Positions 21,562 through 32,455 of a DNA stretch of 64,000 nt are shown here, in pieces. Origin of the DNA: Ectocarpus siliculosus (lineage: Eukaryota; Sar; Phaeophyceae; Ectocarpales; Ectocarpaceae); contig FN649758.1 of assembly GCA_000310025.1 (NCBI GenBank), forward strand, positions 861,485 through 925,484, given 5' to 3'. The notes below the pieces were generated by a model. That model was given only the letters and a program-made list of their open reading frames with translations, had not been told where the DNA came from and did not search any database. A program made the position numbers and the translations under genes. The stretch's first letter is position 1; every line of letters begins with the position of its first letter.

Positions 21562-21893
21562 TGATCGATAATTCGGGTGGCTCAGTTGTGTGTGATGGGA
21601 GCGTAGAGCAGCTCGGCCATGACGGGCCGCACGGGTAGGTAAAGACGTGTAGACGTGGTGAAAAACGTGTTGTATTCATCGGGGGCGTGCTTGAGCTCGT
21701 CATTCCATCACGGCATCAAGTCACGCATAACGCTTTAATACCTAGAACGAATCTCCATGAATCTCCACCAATCTACTACACTCCCAAGGAAAACACAAAG
21801 AAACTTCTTGTTCCTCCGTAGTTCGTCACTGCAATCCCCGCATATTTATACGCAATATACCACCCCCATGCTATGCTACGAGTATATCGAATA
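21562..21893 (-). repeat. 5' LTR of Copia B
   Basis: 332-bp partner of 14595-14926, followed by AAGAG at 21894-21898. It holds a TATTTATACGCAATATA stretch that could serve the LTR promoter. Confidence 0.93.
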
Positions 21894-21915
21894 AAGAGGG
21901 CATGCCTCAGCCCTG

Positions 21916-22041
21916 TTAGATGGCAGGAGCACCAAACTTGACAAAGCGGGCATTGATGTTGTTCAGAAACGCCTCACGGTGCGGGAAACAGTAACCTCCG
22001 TCGGCACCAAACCGGTGCAGTGATGGTTGGCACGATGCACA
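21916..22041 (-). CDS. Unidentified short coding-like segment on -
   Basis: 42 codons reading FGADGGYCFPHREAFLNN then INARFVKFGAPAI and a stop. The composition is protein-like and a pyrimidine-rich stretch lies upstream at about 22050-22090, so it could be a last exon. No family is recognised. It sits just beyond the AAGAG duplication of Copia B. Low confidence. Confidence 0.25.
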   Translation of the reverse strand, partial: CASCQPSLHRFGADGGYCFPHREAFLNNINARFVKFGAPAI

Positions 22042-22206
22042 ATCAGCAGACCACCGAAGTAAATAATAATAGAAAACCTGCAGTTTGGTTGTCGCCTCTT
22101 TTTCTGTTGCCCTGCCGTGGTTGAAACCGTGGCGCGCGGTCGTTTCAGTCTATCCGCTTGAACCGTCTGGCACTGCCAGGTACCATATTCACTACTTGAA
22201 CACAGT

Positions 22207-22645
22207 GTGAGGCACCTCATGAGCCCCACGAGACCTTGTGAGACCTCATGGCACCTCTTGGAACCTTATGATGGTTCATGAACCCTGCTGAGACCTGAGC
22301 GTGCCTCATATTACTTCATTAGACCTCATGGAGTCTCATGACTTCTTGGATCACAAGGCACCTCTTGAGATCTCGTGATGTTCCATGAAACCTTATGATA
22401 CCTACAATGACACTTCATGATACAGTATACCTAAGGAGATCTCATGGCACCTCATGAGACCTCGTGATGCTCCTTGAAACCCTATCGTACCTCGTGGCAG
22501 CTCACGAGCCTCATGAGACCTCATGGTACCTCATGACACTTTGTGAGACCTCATGAGACCTCAGGAGACCAGATGATGCACTCATGATACCTCATGCGAC
22601 CTCATGATGCCTCATGAAATATCATGAGACCTCATGAGACCTGCG
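22207..22645. repeat. Degenerate CCTCATGAGA/CCTCATGG tandem repeat
   Basis: About 40 imperfect copies of a roughly 10-bp unit with consensus near ACCTCATGAG, including CACCTCATGAG, GACCTCATGG and TACCTCATGAC. The TCATGA core is itself palindromic. No coding potential. It looks like a minisatellite. Confidence 0.85.
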
Positions 22646-24764
22646 GGCCTGTGGATTCTCTCACCGATGTACTACAGATACATACCCAAGGGGGCATTGC
22701 GAATCGAGATGCAGGTGCAGCTCCTCTACTGTGTAGTCTCTCGACAGGCGCAGACGTGTTGCACCTCGCATGATATGTTTCAGCCAACGTCGTCTATGTA
22801 TGTACCACGCATGCCCACATACTAGTCTATGCTGCACGCATGCCGGCCCGCCGCAGAGGTGTGTTTTCAAATTCAAAAACTGACGTGACGTCCATGCCGG
22901 CTGGATACAACACGCGCGGTGCGACACGGCGAACTCGAGTGAAACGGCAGCAATCGCGAGCCTACAGCGTATATCACGAATGCGAAGATCACCGGCCACG
23001 TGGGTTCGCTCGTTGTGTAGAGCCAGCTACGTACCGAAAACAATAGCATTTCCAGCGCCTCGCTGTGCGAGATCCCGCATGTAGAAAACCCTTGCAACCA
23101 ACCACCTGGCCTTGAACTGGGCCATACATCTACACTACGCGCCGCATCTCTCTATCCGCGTCAGCCTTCCGTTCTCCTTGATCAATCGCACTTTATCGAA
23201 CGTCTTTTACGTGAAAAGTGTGGGTGAGTTAGGGCGAGCCAGGTGCCGAGGCCATTAGGGTGCTGTGTTGTGCAAGTAAGAGAACAAGAACAGACCTGAA
23301 GTGCGGCCAAGTCTCCTGTTGTATGTGTACAACAGGGGCGGCGGGACATGAGGGGGCTCCGCATTATGAATGACTTGGTCGACGTAGTTTCTGTTGCGCG
23401 AACAGCCCCTCTGGGCCAACGTGCGGGACCGACCCCCATTTTCGTCTCGATCCTTCCGTCACGCGTGCGCACCAACCCGTGAGGTGGTGAATACTTGATG
23501 CTGCGCATAGACAGGCCATAAAGGTTAATCTATAACGTTGCGGCACCTACTCTGTACTGTCTCGTGGGCCGATCCTTCCCACCGAAGGAATTTTCCCAGT
23601 GGCGTAAACACCCCAAGAAATTTCGTGGTTGGAATCCGGCCTCTGTTCGTGCTAAAAAGCCATTTCACACTTTCACACGGCATAACACCAGCACAGAGAC
23701 ATCCATAGCACTACATAGCACGGCCATACACCAGCTATCCAGCGAGTACACCGCAAGGCAAGTAAGTGCGCCACGGAGTGAGGGATGGTTCCTGGCCAGC
23801 AGTGTAAACTAGACATGCATACAAGGTAATCATTGGAAAAACTACAACTGTAGGCAGATGATCCTCTTCCATCCACTGCCGCAGTGCTTAGGAGTGCTCA
23901 CCTTGTTCGAATTGTCGAATTGGCGGGCCTCAAGGTGGTCTCCATGTCGGAATGTTGGAGAGCAACACACGGCCTGCAGGGTTCAAGTCTGACCAGAATG
24001 CGAACGAAAAAGTGCAGCAGCAGGAACTGCTGTGCATCTATCTATCTTTCGAGTCTTCGACCTCCTCCATGATTATGATATCGGCAGCAGCGAGTGATGA
24101 CTACGTATACAGCAGTAGTACGTACCATCGGAACGAAGGAGTGTCACCCCTGTGTGACCTTCAAGCAGTGGAACTCCGACACAACATACCGAGGATTTCT
24201 CGAAGGAGGTGGTGGTGCTGCTGCTTTTGTAGCTGCCGCCGCCATACCGTATTGAAGATGGACTTCGTACATGGCAATCTGCGAGCTGATTATTATGTGG
24301 TGATCAACTACAGCAGTACCGCTGTTCATTGGCGCGACTCCGGACACCTCAACCAATGCAGAATATCTGACGTCTTATTCCGTCCTGATTATAGTGGTCA
24401 GGCCGCTACCCTTGTGAACTGTACAAGGACACCAGGCTCGTGTTTATCCGCGTCCTTCCGACCGTGCCAAAACAAAAAACACGCTTGTCCCCACATCTGT
24501 TTGTTGTTTCACGCACCCTGTTGTTGTGCCGTTGCCGCCCCGCAGATGATACGTAAGACGAAACGTTTTAGACATAAATGGCCACTTCCGGTACCGCTTA
24601 CATCGCATAGAATTTTTACGATCGTTTCCCCGCACCTCGGCGTCTCTGTCTACCCAGTTCTGAAGACAAGGTACAAGATCCGCACTGACCCTGCATGAAC
24701 ATGTTCTGGGACACGTTCTTATGTCTACCCCCCAGGTCCGCTCGTCTCATTCTTCACTTGCACT
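22646..24764. other. Intergenic, no supported gene
   Basis: No recognisable domain on either strand. A 248-codon frame on + (23952-24698) starts at a non-ATG codon and has no family features. Confidence 0.5.
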
Positions 24765-26098
24765 ATGGTGGTACGCGAGGCTAGAGTTGTTTGCTCCATA
24801 TTCGTTTTTCTGGTGCTGTCGAGTTCCTTGGGTATTGTACGGGGAGAATTCCCGGATTACCCCATGACCTTCGCCGACATGAAGGTATTGGCGGGATACT
24901 ACACAGAAGACGGAAAGTACTTGGGAGGCATTCCTAAGGCGGACGGTGTGAGCAGAGAGATCTACGAGTGTGCAACCGAGGCACCTTCCAGCTGGGCTCA
25001 TGCGAGTGCAAGTCTGTCGACAACGAAAGCTACTGCTCCGCTTGGATCTGCATCCAGGTTACAGAAGAGGAGGAGTGCAACTCCGACGGAGGCAGCTGTT
25101 TCGTGTCCACCAATACCGACTCCGTCCTATGCCAGTGCGACCTCGAGACTACCTCTGGCCTGTATTGTGACTCGTGGTCGTGCAAGCAAATAGACTCTGA
25201 GGGCAGGGTGGAGTTCGAAGAGTACGGTTGCCAGCGTGAAGCCGAGTCGGGACACTATTGCGAGGCTTGGAACGGAAACGTGACTGCTAGCGATGAAGTC
25301 GAGGTGGTGACGTGCGAGTGCGTGGCTACTTGGAACGGTGATCACGTGTGGTGAGCGGAAGGGGTGCGCGGCTTGTGTTGCTTTCCGCTTGTAGGTACAA
25401 TGAAAAGCGTTTTTCGAATGTCTGCCCGCTAAAGAACGTTCACGGAGAGACCTGGGCAAACATACATCAGGAGCTCAGCCAGTCTCTAGCTGTTGTTTAG
25501 TTTTTCTTTGCCGCATGCGTCAAGGGAAAACCGCCAGGCCAGTGTGTAGCGCATTTTCGGTTAAGGAACCTCCAGCCTTTCTCGCCGCCTGGGTTCTGTT
25601 GCGGGAGGCTTCCTGGCGGGGTGGCTGGGGTTGAGAGGTAGTGGCGTCGTGTTCATTCTCGAAGCGTCTGGCGCCTCAACCGTTGGGCGAAACTGCTGTC
25701 TGCAAGGCTTTTAACCATATCATCCCCCCCCGCCCCTCTCTTTCATTCCCGCCAGCTCCTACTGGGAGTGCGAAGAGATAGGTCTGAGTAGTTGCAGTTC
25801 GACAAGGGGGTGGTGCAACCTAGGCTTGTCCGTGGGCTTGGCGGGCGTGTTTGGACTCGCTGGGGCTGTGCTGGCCGGCTGGATCGTTAGCGTTGGTTGC
25901 TTCGAGCAAGACATCACTGATTTGTGGGCGGTGGTGAGCATGGGTGTCGGCGGTATCCTTTGGTGTATGGTGTGGGCAGTCGGCGTCGTCATTTGGGGCG
26001 GTGTGGATGGGGCAGTCTATGTCGGAATCATGTGGGGTATCGGTTTCCTGTTGGCCTCCGGCACCGGTTGTTGGTATCGCAAAAAAGATCGGCAGTAG
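24765..26098 (+). CDS. Secreted cysteine-rich protein with three C-terminal membrane helices (copy 2)
   Basis: Host gene with two exons, 24765-25350 and 25756-26098, and a 405-nt intron. The donor G|GTGAGC and acceptor CCCGCCAG are strong, and the joined codon TGC keeps the frame. The N-terminus MVVREARVVCSIFVFLVL is a clear signal peptide. A cysteine-rich region then repeats a C-x-C ... YC-x2-W-x-C pattern (ESYCSAWIC, GLYCDSWSC, GHYCEAW, HVCSYWEC). The end is three Gly/Trp-rich helices and a basic tail KKDRQ. The phase changes once near 24970-24990 (between IYECATEA and GTFQLGSCEC). This is a one-base shift, a sequence error or an unrecognised short intron. The gene is convergent with the thioredoxin gene, and both were duplicated together. 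Family and function are unknown. A cell-surface role is inference. Confidence 0.7.
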
Positions 26099-26973
26099 TA
26101 CGGCATCCCAATGTAGCCATGCCTTCACATCAAAGCAACGTACAGCAGAGGCGTAAGAGGCGTAAGGGTCTGCCGGGACGTATTGCCGTTGCACAGTGTT
26201 GGGATCCTTAGGATAAGGTGTAGGTCGTAGCCTGACCTTTTCCGTACGTATGTACTGTAGACGTCCACAAATATACCCTCTTGCAAGTAACTCGCCAATA
26301 TATGCGTTAGCAAACAAGGATTCGTACTCGGTAAACCGCCGAATTGCAAGTAGCCCGGTCGCTGATGATCTATCTACACTTTCAAGCGTCAGTTCAAGAA
26401 AACGTAGGCTTGCCAGTACCGTATGTTGTGAACGTGCCGCAAACTCGACAGCATGGTGCTGCAGTCACCTCTGGCTGTAGCTATTGTCTCATCTTCCTAG
26501 TGGCGTATTCCAAACGTGTTTGAATGGATAACGTCTGACGTCCAGAGTGGGAGGGACTACAACACACAAAACACACGCACTTCTTTCCATTGGTCAGGCG
26601 GTTGACCCGGTTGATGCAATAAAGAAACACCCACCCACCCATTCACACCCATACCCGCAGACTATTGACATCGTACACGATCGTCCCATGTCCCCTCATG
26701 AGCACGTGAAATTCAGCGAATGGTGAATTGTTAGCCTCACTTCTCGCTGCCCCCCCTCCGTATTTAATGGAAAATCAACACGACGCACTGACGCAGTCTC
26801 CCGCTGCCAGAAACAAATAACCCCGTAGAGCGTCTTCTGCTCAAAAGCGATTTCCGAGTTTACGACAAAACCCCCCCAAAAAACGCATGTCGCCTTCACC
26901 GTTGCAGCCCGCGCGGGACAGTTTGACCTCCCAACATTCTTGCGTTCAAAGAGATAAGCTCTTAATTCTGCTC
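26099..26973. other. Convergent intergenic space (copy 2)
   Basis: Holds the 3' ends of the membrane-protein and thioredoxin genes. AATAAA at 26619 on + is a possible poly(A) signal. Parts align with 410-1635. No other gene is seen. Confidence 0.45.
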
Positions 26974-28738
26974 TTAGTTCTGTGGGGGAGGGGGGCACGC
27001 ATCCCGCGGCGGGGGCGCACAGGCATCTTGTGACGGCGGCGGCGGGGGAGGTGGGGTGCATGCGTCCCCTCCCTGGTCACTGTCGCCACTAGCCGCTGCC
27101 GCCCCCTCCGTCGCCGCAGCCGCCGCTCCACCCAGGAAATATCGGAGCTCTTGTATCAACATTTCGGCGGGCATCACGCCTTCCATCCGCGTTAACTCCT
27201 TGCCCTCCTTGAAGAGGACCAGGGTTGGTAGCCCGTTCACGCCGAACTTGCTCATCAGATTCGGGTACTTGTCCGTGTCAATCTGGGTTGAGAAGACAGG
27301 AGATGAAAAGGGGCCACACGTGAGAGGAAGGCGGACCATGTCCACTCGTGGCCTTATTTCTCCATGTGTGTCTAAATGTGGAGCTATTGCGTACTTCCAA
27401 TAAGGAACATGGCAAATTGTGTACGCCTGGTTTTGCTGTGAGACATTTCGGAACTCATCCCAACATTTGTTAATTGTTCGAAAAAGCGTCGGGCATTGAG
27501 TAGTCCATACACTTTCAAGGAAGATAGGCCATCCCTCGCCTTTTGAGTGCCTGTTAAGCAACTTCACAGACCAAGCTGTAACAAAATTTGGGTGCTTCCA
27601 CTGCGTGTGCACCTTAAAAATCTTGAGCTCGTCCTTCATCTTCGGCCCGACAACGGCAAGGTTGTCCGACATCATGCTGCAAGGCCCGCACCACCTGCAT
27701 CACAAGCGTCAACCGCAAATAAAAAAGAAGGGTTGACGGTCATAGATAGAGCTACATCTTGCGGACTCGAAGAAGGTGTGCATTGATGACGGGATGCAAC
27801 GAAGACATCGCTGATGGCACCGGACGCTGTGTCGGAGGCTGTAGCATGCTCCGTAACCGAATGCCATGCGCAGAAAAATGGCGGTACCTTGCACGTACAG
27901 TGCGCATGAATATGCGCGAAAGCTCAGGTATCTATGTAACACGACAAACGGTGCGAACGGCGAGAGCACAAACAAATGTCCATGGTACTCGCAAGCGCGT
28001 ACATCTACGGAGAATGTCTCTACGCCGGTGGTGACGTTGGCATTAGTGCGTCGCCGCCGTGAATAAGTGTGGTGCAACACACAATCAGCCGCTCACGCGC
28101 TCGGATAATCACAACCCTTTTTGGGGACCATACTCGTAACTGGCCCTCGGCGAAATCTGACGCCCATACGACGGTTGTCCAATCGGGTACGTAAGACTTC
28201 GTCCACGTACGGATTGCCGCCGGCGTCCACCCAATCCACCTAGCCCGCACGCGCGGTGGTTTCTACAACGTACTGCAGCACGCTAGCGAGGTCAGGAAAG
28301 AACACACCGCTCTCTCCTCGGTAACACTAAAGTGAGATACAGTTCCAGGTTCCTGCTGGACGACGCGTTGGAATGTCAACGGTTGATGGCAAAGCAACTA
28401 CAACGTTTTGGGAGACATCAAAATTAGTGTTCCCGTAAGTATCTGCCCCTGTCACTACTCTGCGCGCGATGCATTTGGAGGGTGGGTTTATACAGCAGGT
28501 CTCACGTTGCATAGAAGTCGACCAGGAGTGCGCCAGGCTCCTTCTCAAGCATATCTTCGAAGTTCTTGTAGGTTGCCTTAGCGAACAGCCTGGTGCTGCT
28601 AGGCCGTTCGCCACCGCAGACGTAGGAAAGCGCTGTCGTTCTTGGGGATCTCGGGCCGGTCTTTGCGTCAACGCGGCCCCCGTCTGCTGGGGTGCACTCC
28701 GAACATCTGCCGAACGAGGTGAAGGAGCACACGTCCAA
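26974..28738 (-). CDS. Thioredoxin y-like protein with Ala/Pro-rich C-terminal tail
   Basis: Host disulfide reductase. Three exons on - are resolved: 28506 up to about 28738 (5' limit open), 27613-27694 and 26974-27282. Introns are 27695-28505 (donor AC|GTGAGA, acceptor ATGCAG) and 27283-27612 (donor AAG|GTGCAC, acceptor ACCCAG), and all phases fit. Joined, they give LLVDFYAT, then WCGPCSMM (the redox-active CGPC), IDTDKYPNL, and FGVNGLPTLVLFKEG with the cis-proline. The domain is full length and most like plastid thioredoxin y. After RYFLGG comes a tail of about 50 residues rich in Ala, then Pro with repeated DAC-PPP units, unusual for a thioredoxin. No ATG lies in frame upstream of the core up to a stop at about 28760, so a further 5' exon, probably with a targeting peptide, is missing from this model. 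Confidence 0.85.
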
Positions 28739-28759
28739 GTCCCAAGCAACGAGGTCAAC

Positions 28760-29823
28760 ATTGATTCACAGGGAGCAAGACTAAGGAAGCAGCAATGAGC
28801 GTACCGGCGGAGGTTGCCTAAAGTCAAGGACTCCTCTTGTGCGCAAGCCAATAATCGGGGGAAGTCAAGGAATTTTGCGCGCGAGCTACAATAAGATTTC
28901 GTTCTTCTCTCCGCACCATAGCCAGCAATTGACGGCTGTGTAGGATGTACCTCATGAACTGACGCATTTGTTCATCGCCAAAGTTAAACTTGAAATAAAC
29001 GCGGCGCGATGTGGGGGAAAGGTGCACGCGGCCGGTGCGATTGTGGTGAACGGTTTTGGGGATCATTCAATGCTTTTCTGCCTTATCAGGCATGTTCTGG
29101 ATTGGGGCAAACGTATGTTTGTCAAGGCGGCGCAGGTAGATTGCATATACCAGACAGGAGCCGCCGTGAAAAAGTTAGGTCGGAATCTCCACACCAGAAA
29201 CTACTCCTGATACTGCTGTACAGAAAACCTTGAACAAAGAAAATTATCGCGTTGACGTTATGAAAGGTGCACTCGCCAACTGAAACGTGTTTTTGTTCGT
29301 AGCATGAGCTTCCCCGGGCATATAACGCCTTGGACCTGTAGAAACCCTGCATCGAAACTAGGATGGTGAGCAGGATGCGAACGATACCACACGCCCTCTA
29401 CGGACTATCAAAGCTCAAATGGACCTCTGCAACAAAGACGTGGCTGTCTCGAAAATGGCGGCGCTGGGAACCATCTAGTCGAGTGCATTCCGACATGGTC
29501 TTAATCGATTTTGGGATTCTCTTCGTCATGGAGTCGTCGAGCCTTGAAAGGTCGGTCGATGGAGTCTCGTATCCTGTGAAACTTAAGGTTTCGATCGTGC
29601 CTGACTCAGAGAGGGCTATTTGCTTGTCTCGGCGCGAAGGACTCCTATCTGAACCGAAACCATGTGTGTCCTTGATCCTTACAAGGACTACATGTAACTT
29701 GAGTATGCGGGCGAAATCACCCTCTCCTAGCTCACGTTCTTCGCCGCGCATCGAATGTCAAATTGTACTCTGAATCAATCCTCAACTGCTGGATTCCGTC
29801 GTCTTTACTTTCGCACGGGACTG
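28760..29823. other. Intergenic, no supported gene
   Basis: The 5' exon of the thioredoxin gene should lie here but I could not fix it. A - strand frame at 29398-29751 (117 codons, hydrophilic, with DKQIALSESGTIETLSFTGY) has protein-like composition but no known domain, start context or splice support. Confidence 0.4.
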
Positions 29824-30523
29824 TTAAGGCCGCGGTGGGGATGGCAGGTTTCCTCTTCAATAATCCAGGAAACGCCTGCATATCTCAGTTTTCCAAAGTC
29901 TAACTCCAGTACGAAACTTCAATCGTCCGCGCACCCCCCGTCGTGTACAATGTTAGTGTCTGAGATTGTAGCCCTTGCGATACACTACAGATTAGTGGTC
30001 CGTCATTTTCCAAACGATCCTTCTATCATCGAGATCGGTGCGCTACAAGCTGGATTGCTGAAGCTGCTGTGCGGTCCGATTTTGAAACGCTTCAAGCACC
30101 TTTGCAACGGCGAATCAGCGCCTAAGTGAGTCTGTGGCGCCGCGAACTTCAGCGCAGCTCTTCCTTCGTATGTTCTCGTTGCCACAGTCGATTTGACTGC
30201 CTCCGGTCATGTATATGTAGGTCTAGCCAGCAGCAAAGGTGCTTGAAGCGTTTCAAAATCGAACCGCACAGCAGCTTCAACAATCCAGCTTGTAGCTCAC
30301 CGATCTCGACGATAGAAGGATCGTTTGGAAAATGACGGACCACTAATCTGTAGTGTATCGCAAGGTCTACCATCTCAGACGCTAACATTGTACACGAGGG
30401 GGGGTGCGCGGACGGTTAATTTGTTATGGCAGTTTCGTACTGGAGTTAGACTTTGGAAAACTGAGATATGCAGGCGTTTCCTGGATTATTGAAGAGGAAA
30501 CCTGCCATCCCCACCGCGTCCTT
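29824..30523. repeat. Large imperfect inverted repeat, arms about 285 bp, spacer 127 bp
   Basis: The left arm (29824-30105) is the reverse complement of the right arm (30233-30523) with scattered mismatches. Inner ends are GCACCTTTGC and GCAAAGGTGC. Outer ends are near TTAAGGCCGCGGTGG and CCACCGCGTCCTTAA. Both arms, read outward to inward, encode the same short peptide (HYRLVVRHFPNDPSI, LLKLLCG), so a piece of coding or transposon sequence was duplicated head to head. A transcript through it would form a long hairpin. No transposase is seen. Confidence 0.9.
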
Positions 30524-32323
30524 AAAGAAACACGACGTTCAGAACAAGGGCCTTTTTCCTTTGTATTTGCCAACAGGAAGTGCACGAGGGATGCACGCGA
30601 GCCTTGTTCTTGTTTAGGATTTGCCCACAGCCGTGTCCTGGAAAGCCATTTTGGTGCGACGCGCGCCACAGCTTGTTGTCATTACCACTACAATAGTATT
30701 CCTTGCCCGCCATATGATCCGCCCCCTGCTCCCGGCTGCACGGCTATGAGTACACCCCTTGCTCCCGGCGATTCCCTACAGCTAGCTGTGGGAAGCACCA
30801 CGATGCTGTAGTAAAATATTTTTGTTTCTGAAATGAATGCGTTATGAATGGGGTAAAGCAGGGGCGAGTACAATGGTGTTGGAAAATATCTCTTCGCCAG
30901 CTTTTTGACGACACGCCTAGACATGTGGGCTGCTTTCGGGGGGGACGAGGCCAGGGGGGGGGTGGTATACTGCGTCATTGTTGCGTTTGCAAGCCGATCA
31001 TGCAAGGCACGCGAGCACCACCAGTAAACCAACCCCTCTAGGATATATGCAACGTCTGTCCGAGTGCGAGCACAGCTCATTGTCTGGCCGCATAAATACA
31101 GCAGTGACTCCTTCTTTGCATTGCGTGCATTTTGACTCATGAATCACAGCAACCGCCCGTTCACGCAGAAGTATGCATATTGCGTCTGACCTTGCCCTCA
31201 CCACCCCCGGCAGCACGAATCCTTTCGCACAGACCACCAGCAATGTCACGCCAACAACAGACCCCACGAAGTTCCTCATTGCGCTGGCGGGGCAGTCCGG
31301 GAAGTTAAAGCGTGATCTTAATACACATCCGTCGAAGTTGTGGTGTGGTGGTGTCCTTATTGAGGTCACCCATCATCAGGTGTTGGGCTGCTGTCTGCGA
31401 GCTCCCTCACAGGGCGGTGACAGGATTGTAGTTGTTAGCAGTTGCACGGCAGTTACGACAGAGGTTCAACGACCTCGATCACGTGGCGCCAGCAATCAGT
31501 ACACGCTTCTACCTGTCGCCATGCTATGCACACACATTATGTAGCAAGGAGAGAGCGGCTTCGCCGGAAATAGCTGCGGCAACTTTGTTGCGAATGTCCT
31601 AAAGGTTGCTGTTTTTCGCTTTTTGGGAGTTCCTCCGCATCGGAAAAAAAATATTCTGTGTCGCCCCGGACCTACCGCACTGCGTTCGAAAACGGCAGAG
31701 ATTTTCGGGGGCACCGGCTATTTCCTGGGGAAGGTGGCGCAGAGCGTAGATCATGAGGTAAACAGTTGGGTTGTCAGTTTTCTTGCCGAGGCGGTAATCG
31801 CTCATGTACAGAAGTATGCGCATATGTTTGATCCAAGTCTAACCAAGTCTGAGTTAGCAAAAAAAGGTCTGCCAATACCACGCATGGTATCCAAGAACAT
31901 CATTGTTGTACTGCTGTATGCATACTACCTGGTAGATATTTTTGGAACACACAAGATCGCGACAAATCCGAGGGTTCATCACCAAAAGGGTTTTGTAGCT
32001 CGAATGGTCAGGAAGATCAAATCGAGCTGACACAAACGTGAATTTCTTCCTGTAACAATTTCGGCGTTCTTGACCACATCAAAATACACAAGCCAATCTG
32101 CGAATTTCGAATCATGATCGCCGCACGCGCGCCGAACAGTGCGGGTAGAGACTGACGGTAGGTGGCGGTGTAAACTTGTACAGAAGGACACATTGCTCCG
32201 TGCATCGAGAGCAATGGTCACTGTTCAAGGCCAGAGGCCTGGTGCCGGTGGTATCGCTTGATACTCCGGCATACCACTTCGACACTCAAGTCGGCCCACT
32301 AGCCGTCTTGCTCATCATTCTCT
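30524..32323. other. Region downstream of ROCO gene A, no certain gene
   Basis: From about 31660 it aligns with 47640 onward (downstream of gene B). The - strand reads HLPQE-x3-APE-x-LC in both copies with mostly synonymous changes, and near 32090-32170 both read SLPALxGxRA. These could be further 3' exons or fragments of a co-duplicated gene. A + strand frame at 31623-32030 is not preserved in the second copy. Confidence 0.4.
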
Positions 32324-32455
32324 TTAGACGTCGACCACTTTAGTGCAACGACAAGTTGCGTCCATCACCATCTGCAAAAAGAACCGTTCGCCCCTACGAT
32401 AATCCCCGGTCTTGTGAATGACGCACACTACCCTCGCACCGCGCACTTGATGTAC
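32324..32455 (-). CDS. Possible extra 3' exon downstream of ROCO gene A
   Basis: After an acceptor-like ATTCAG it reads VHQVRGARVVCVIH and ends at a stop. The second copy (48531-48625) also has CAG and then VHRLHAARVVCVVH. Both the acceptor and the protein sequence are kept, which suggests coding. The exon at 32652 ends in its own stop, so how this segment would be joined is unclear (alternative 3' end or separate gene). Confidence 0.35.
   Translation of the reverse strand, partial: VHQVRGARVVCVIHKTGDYRRGERFFLQMVMDATCRCTKVVDV

Larger units (their letters stand above)
14595..21893 (-). mobile_element. Copia (Ty1/copia) LTR retrotransposon B
   Basis: The 332-bp LTRs (14595-14926 and 21562-21893) start TGATCGATAATTCGG and end CGAATA. 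They show one difference by eye and are flanked by the 5-bp duplication AAGAG (14590-14594 and 21894-21898). Coding on - runs gag (20632-21477 into 20725 downward), protease and integrase (in 16658-20725), then RT and RNase H (15235-16640). At 7.3 kb it is longer than Copia A, mainly through a Gln/Pro-rich gag and a Pro/Ala-rich linker after integrase. It is nearly whole, with about two or three breaks, and looks recent. It is a different lineage from Copia A, since neither LTR nor protein sequence is close. Confidence 0.93.

Noticed and set aside
23952-24698. 248-codon + strand frame
   Set aside because: Starts at a non-ATG codon, with a composition rich in Cys, Arg and Ser, no domain, no repeat and no splice support.
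31623-32030. 136-codon + strand gene
   Set aside because: The frame is not kept at 47640-48030. The conserved reading in both copies is on -.
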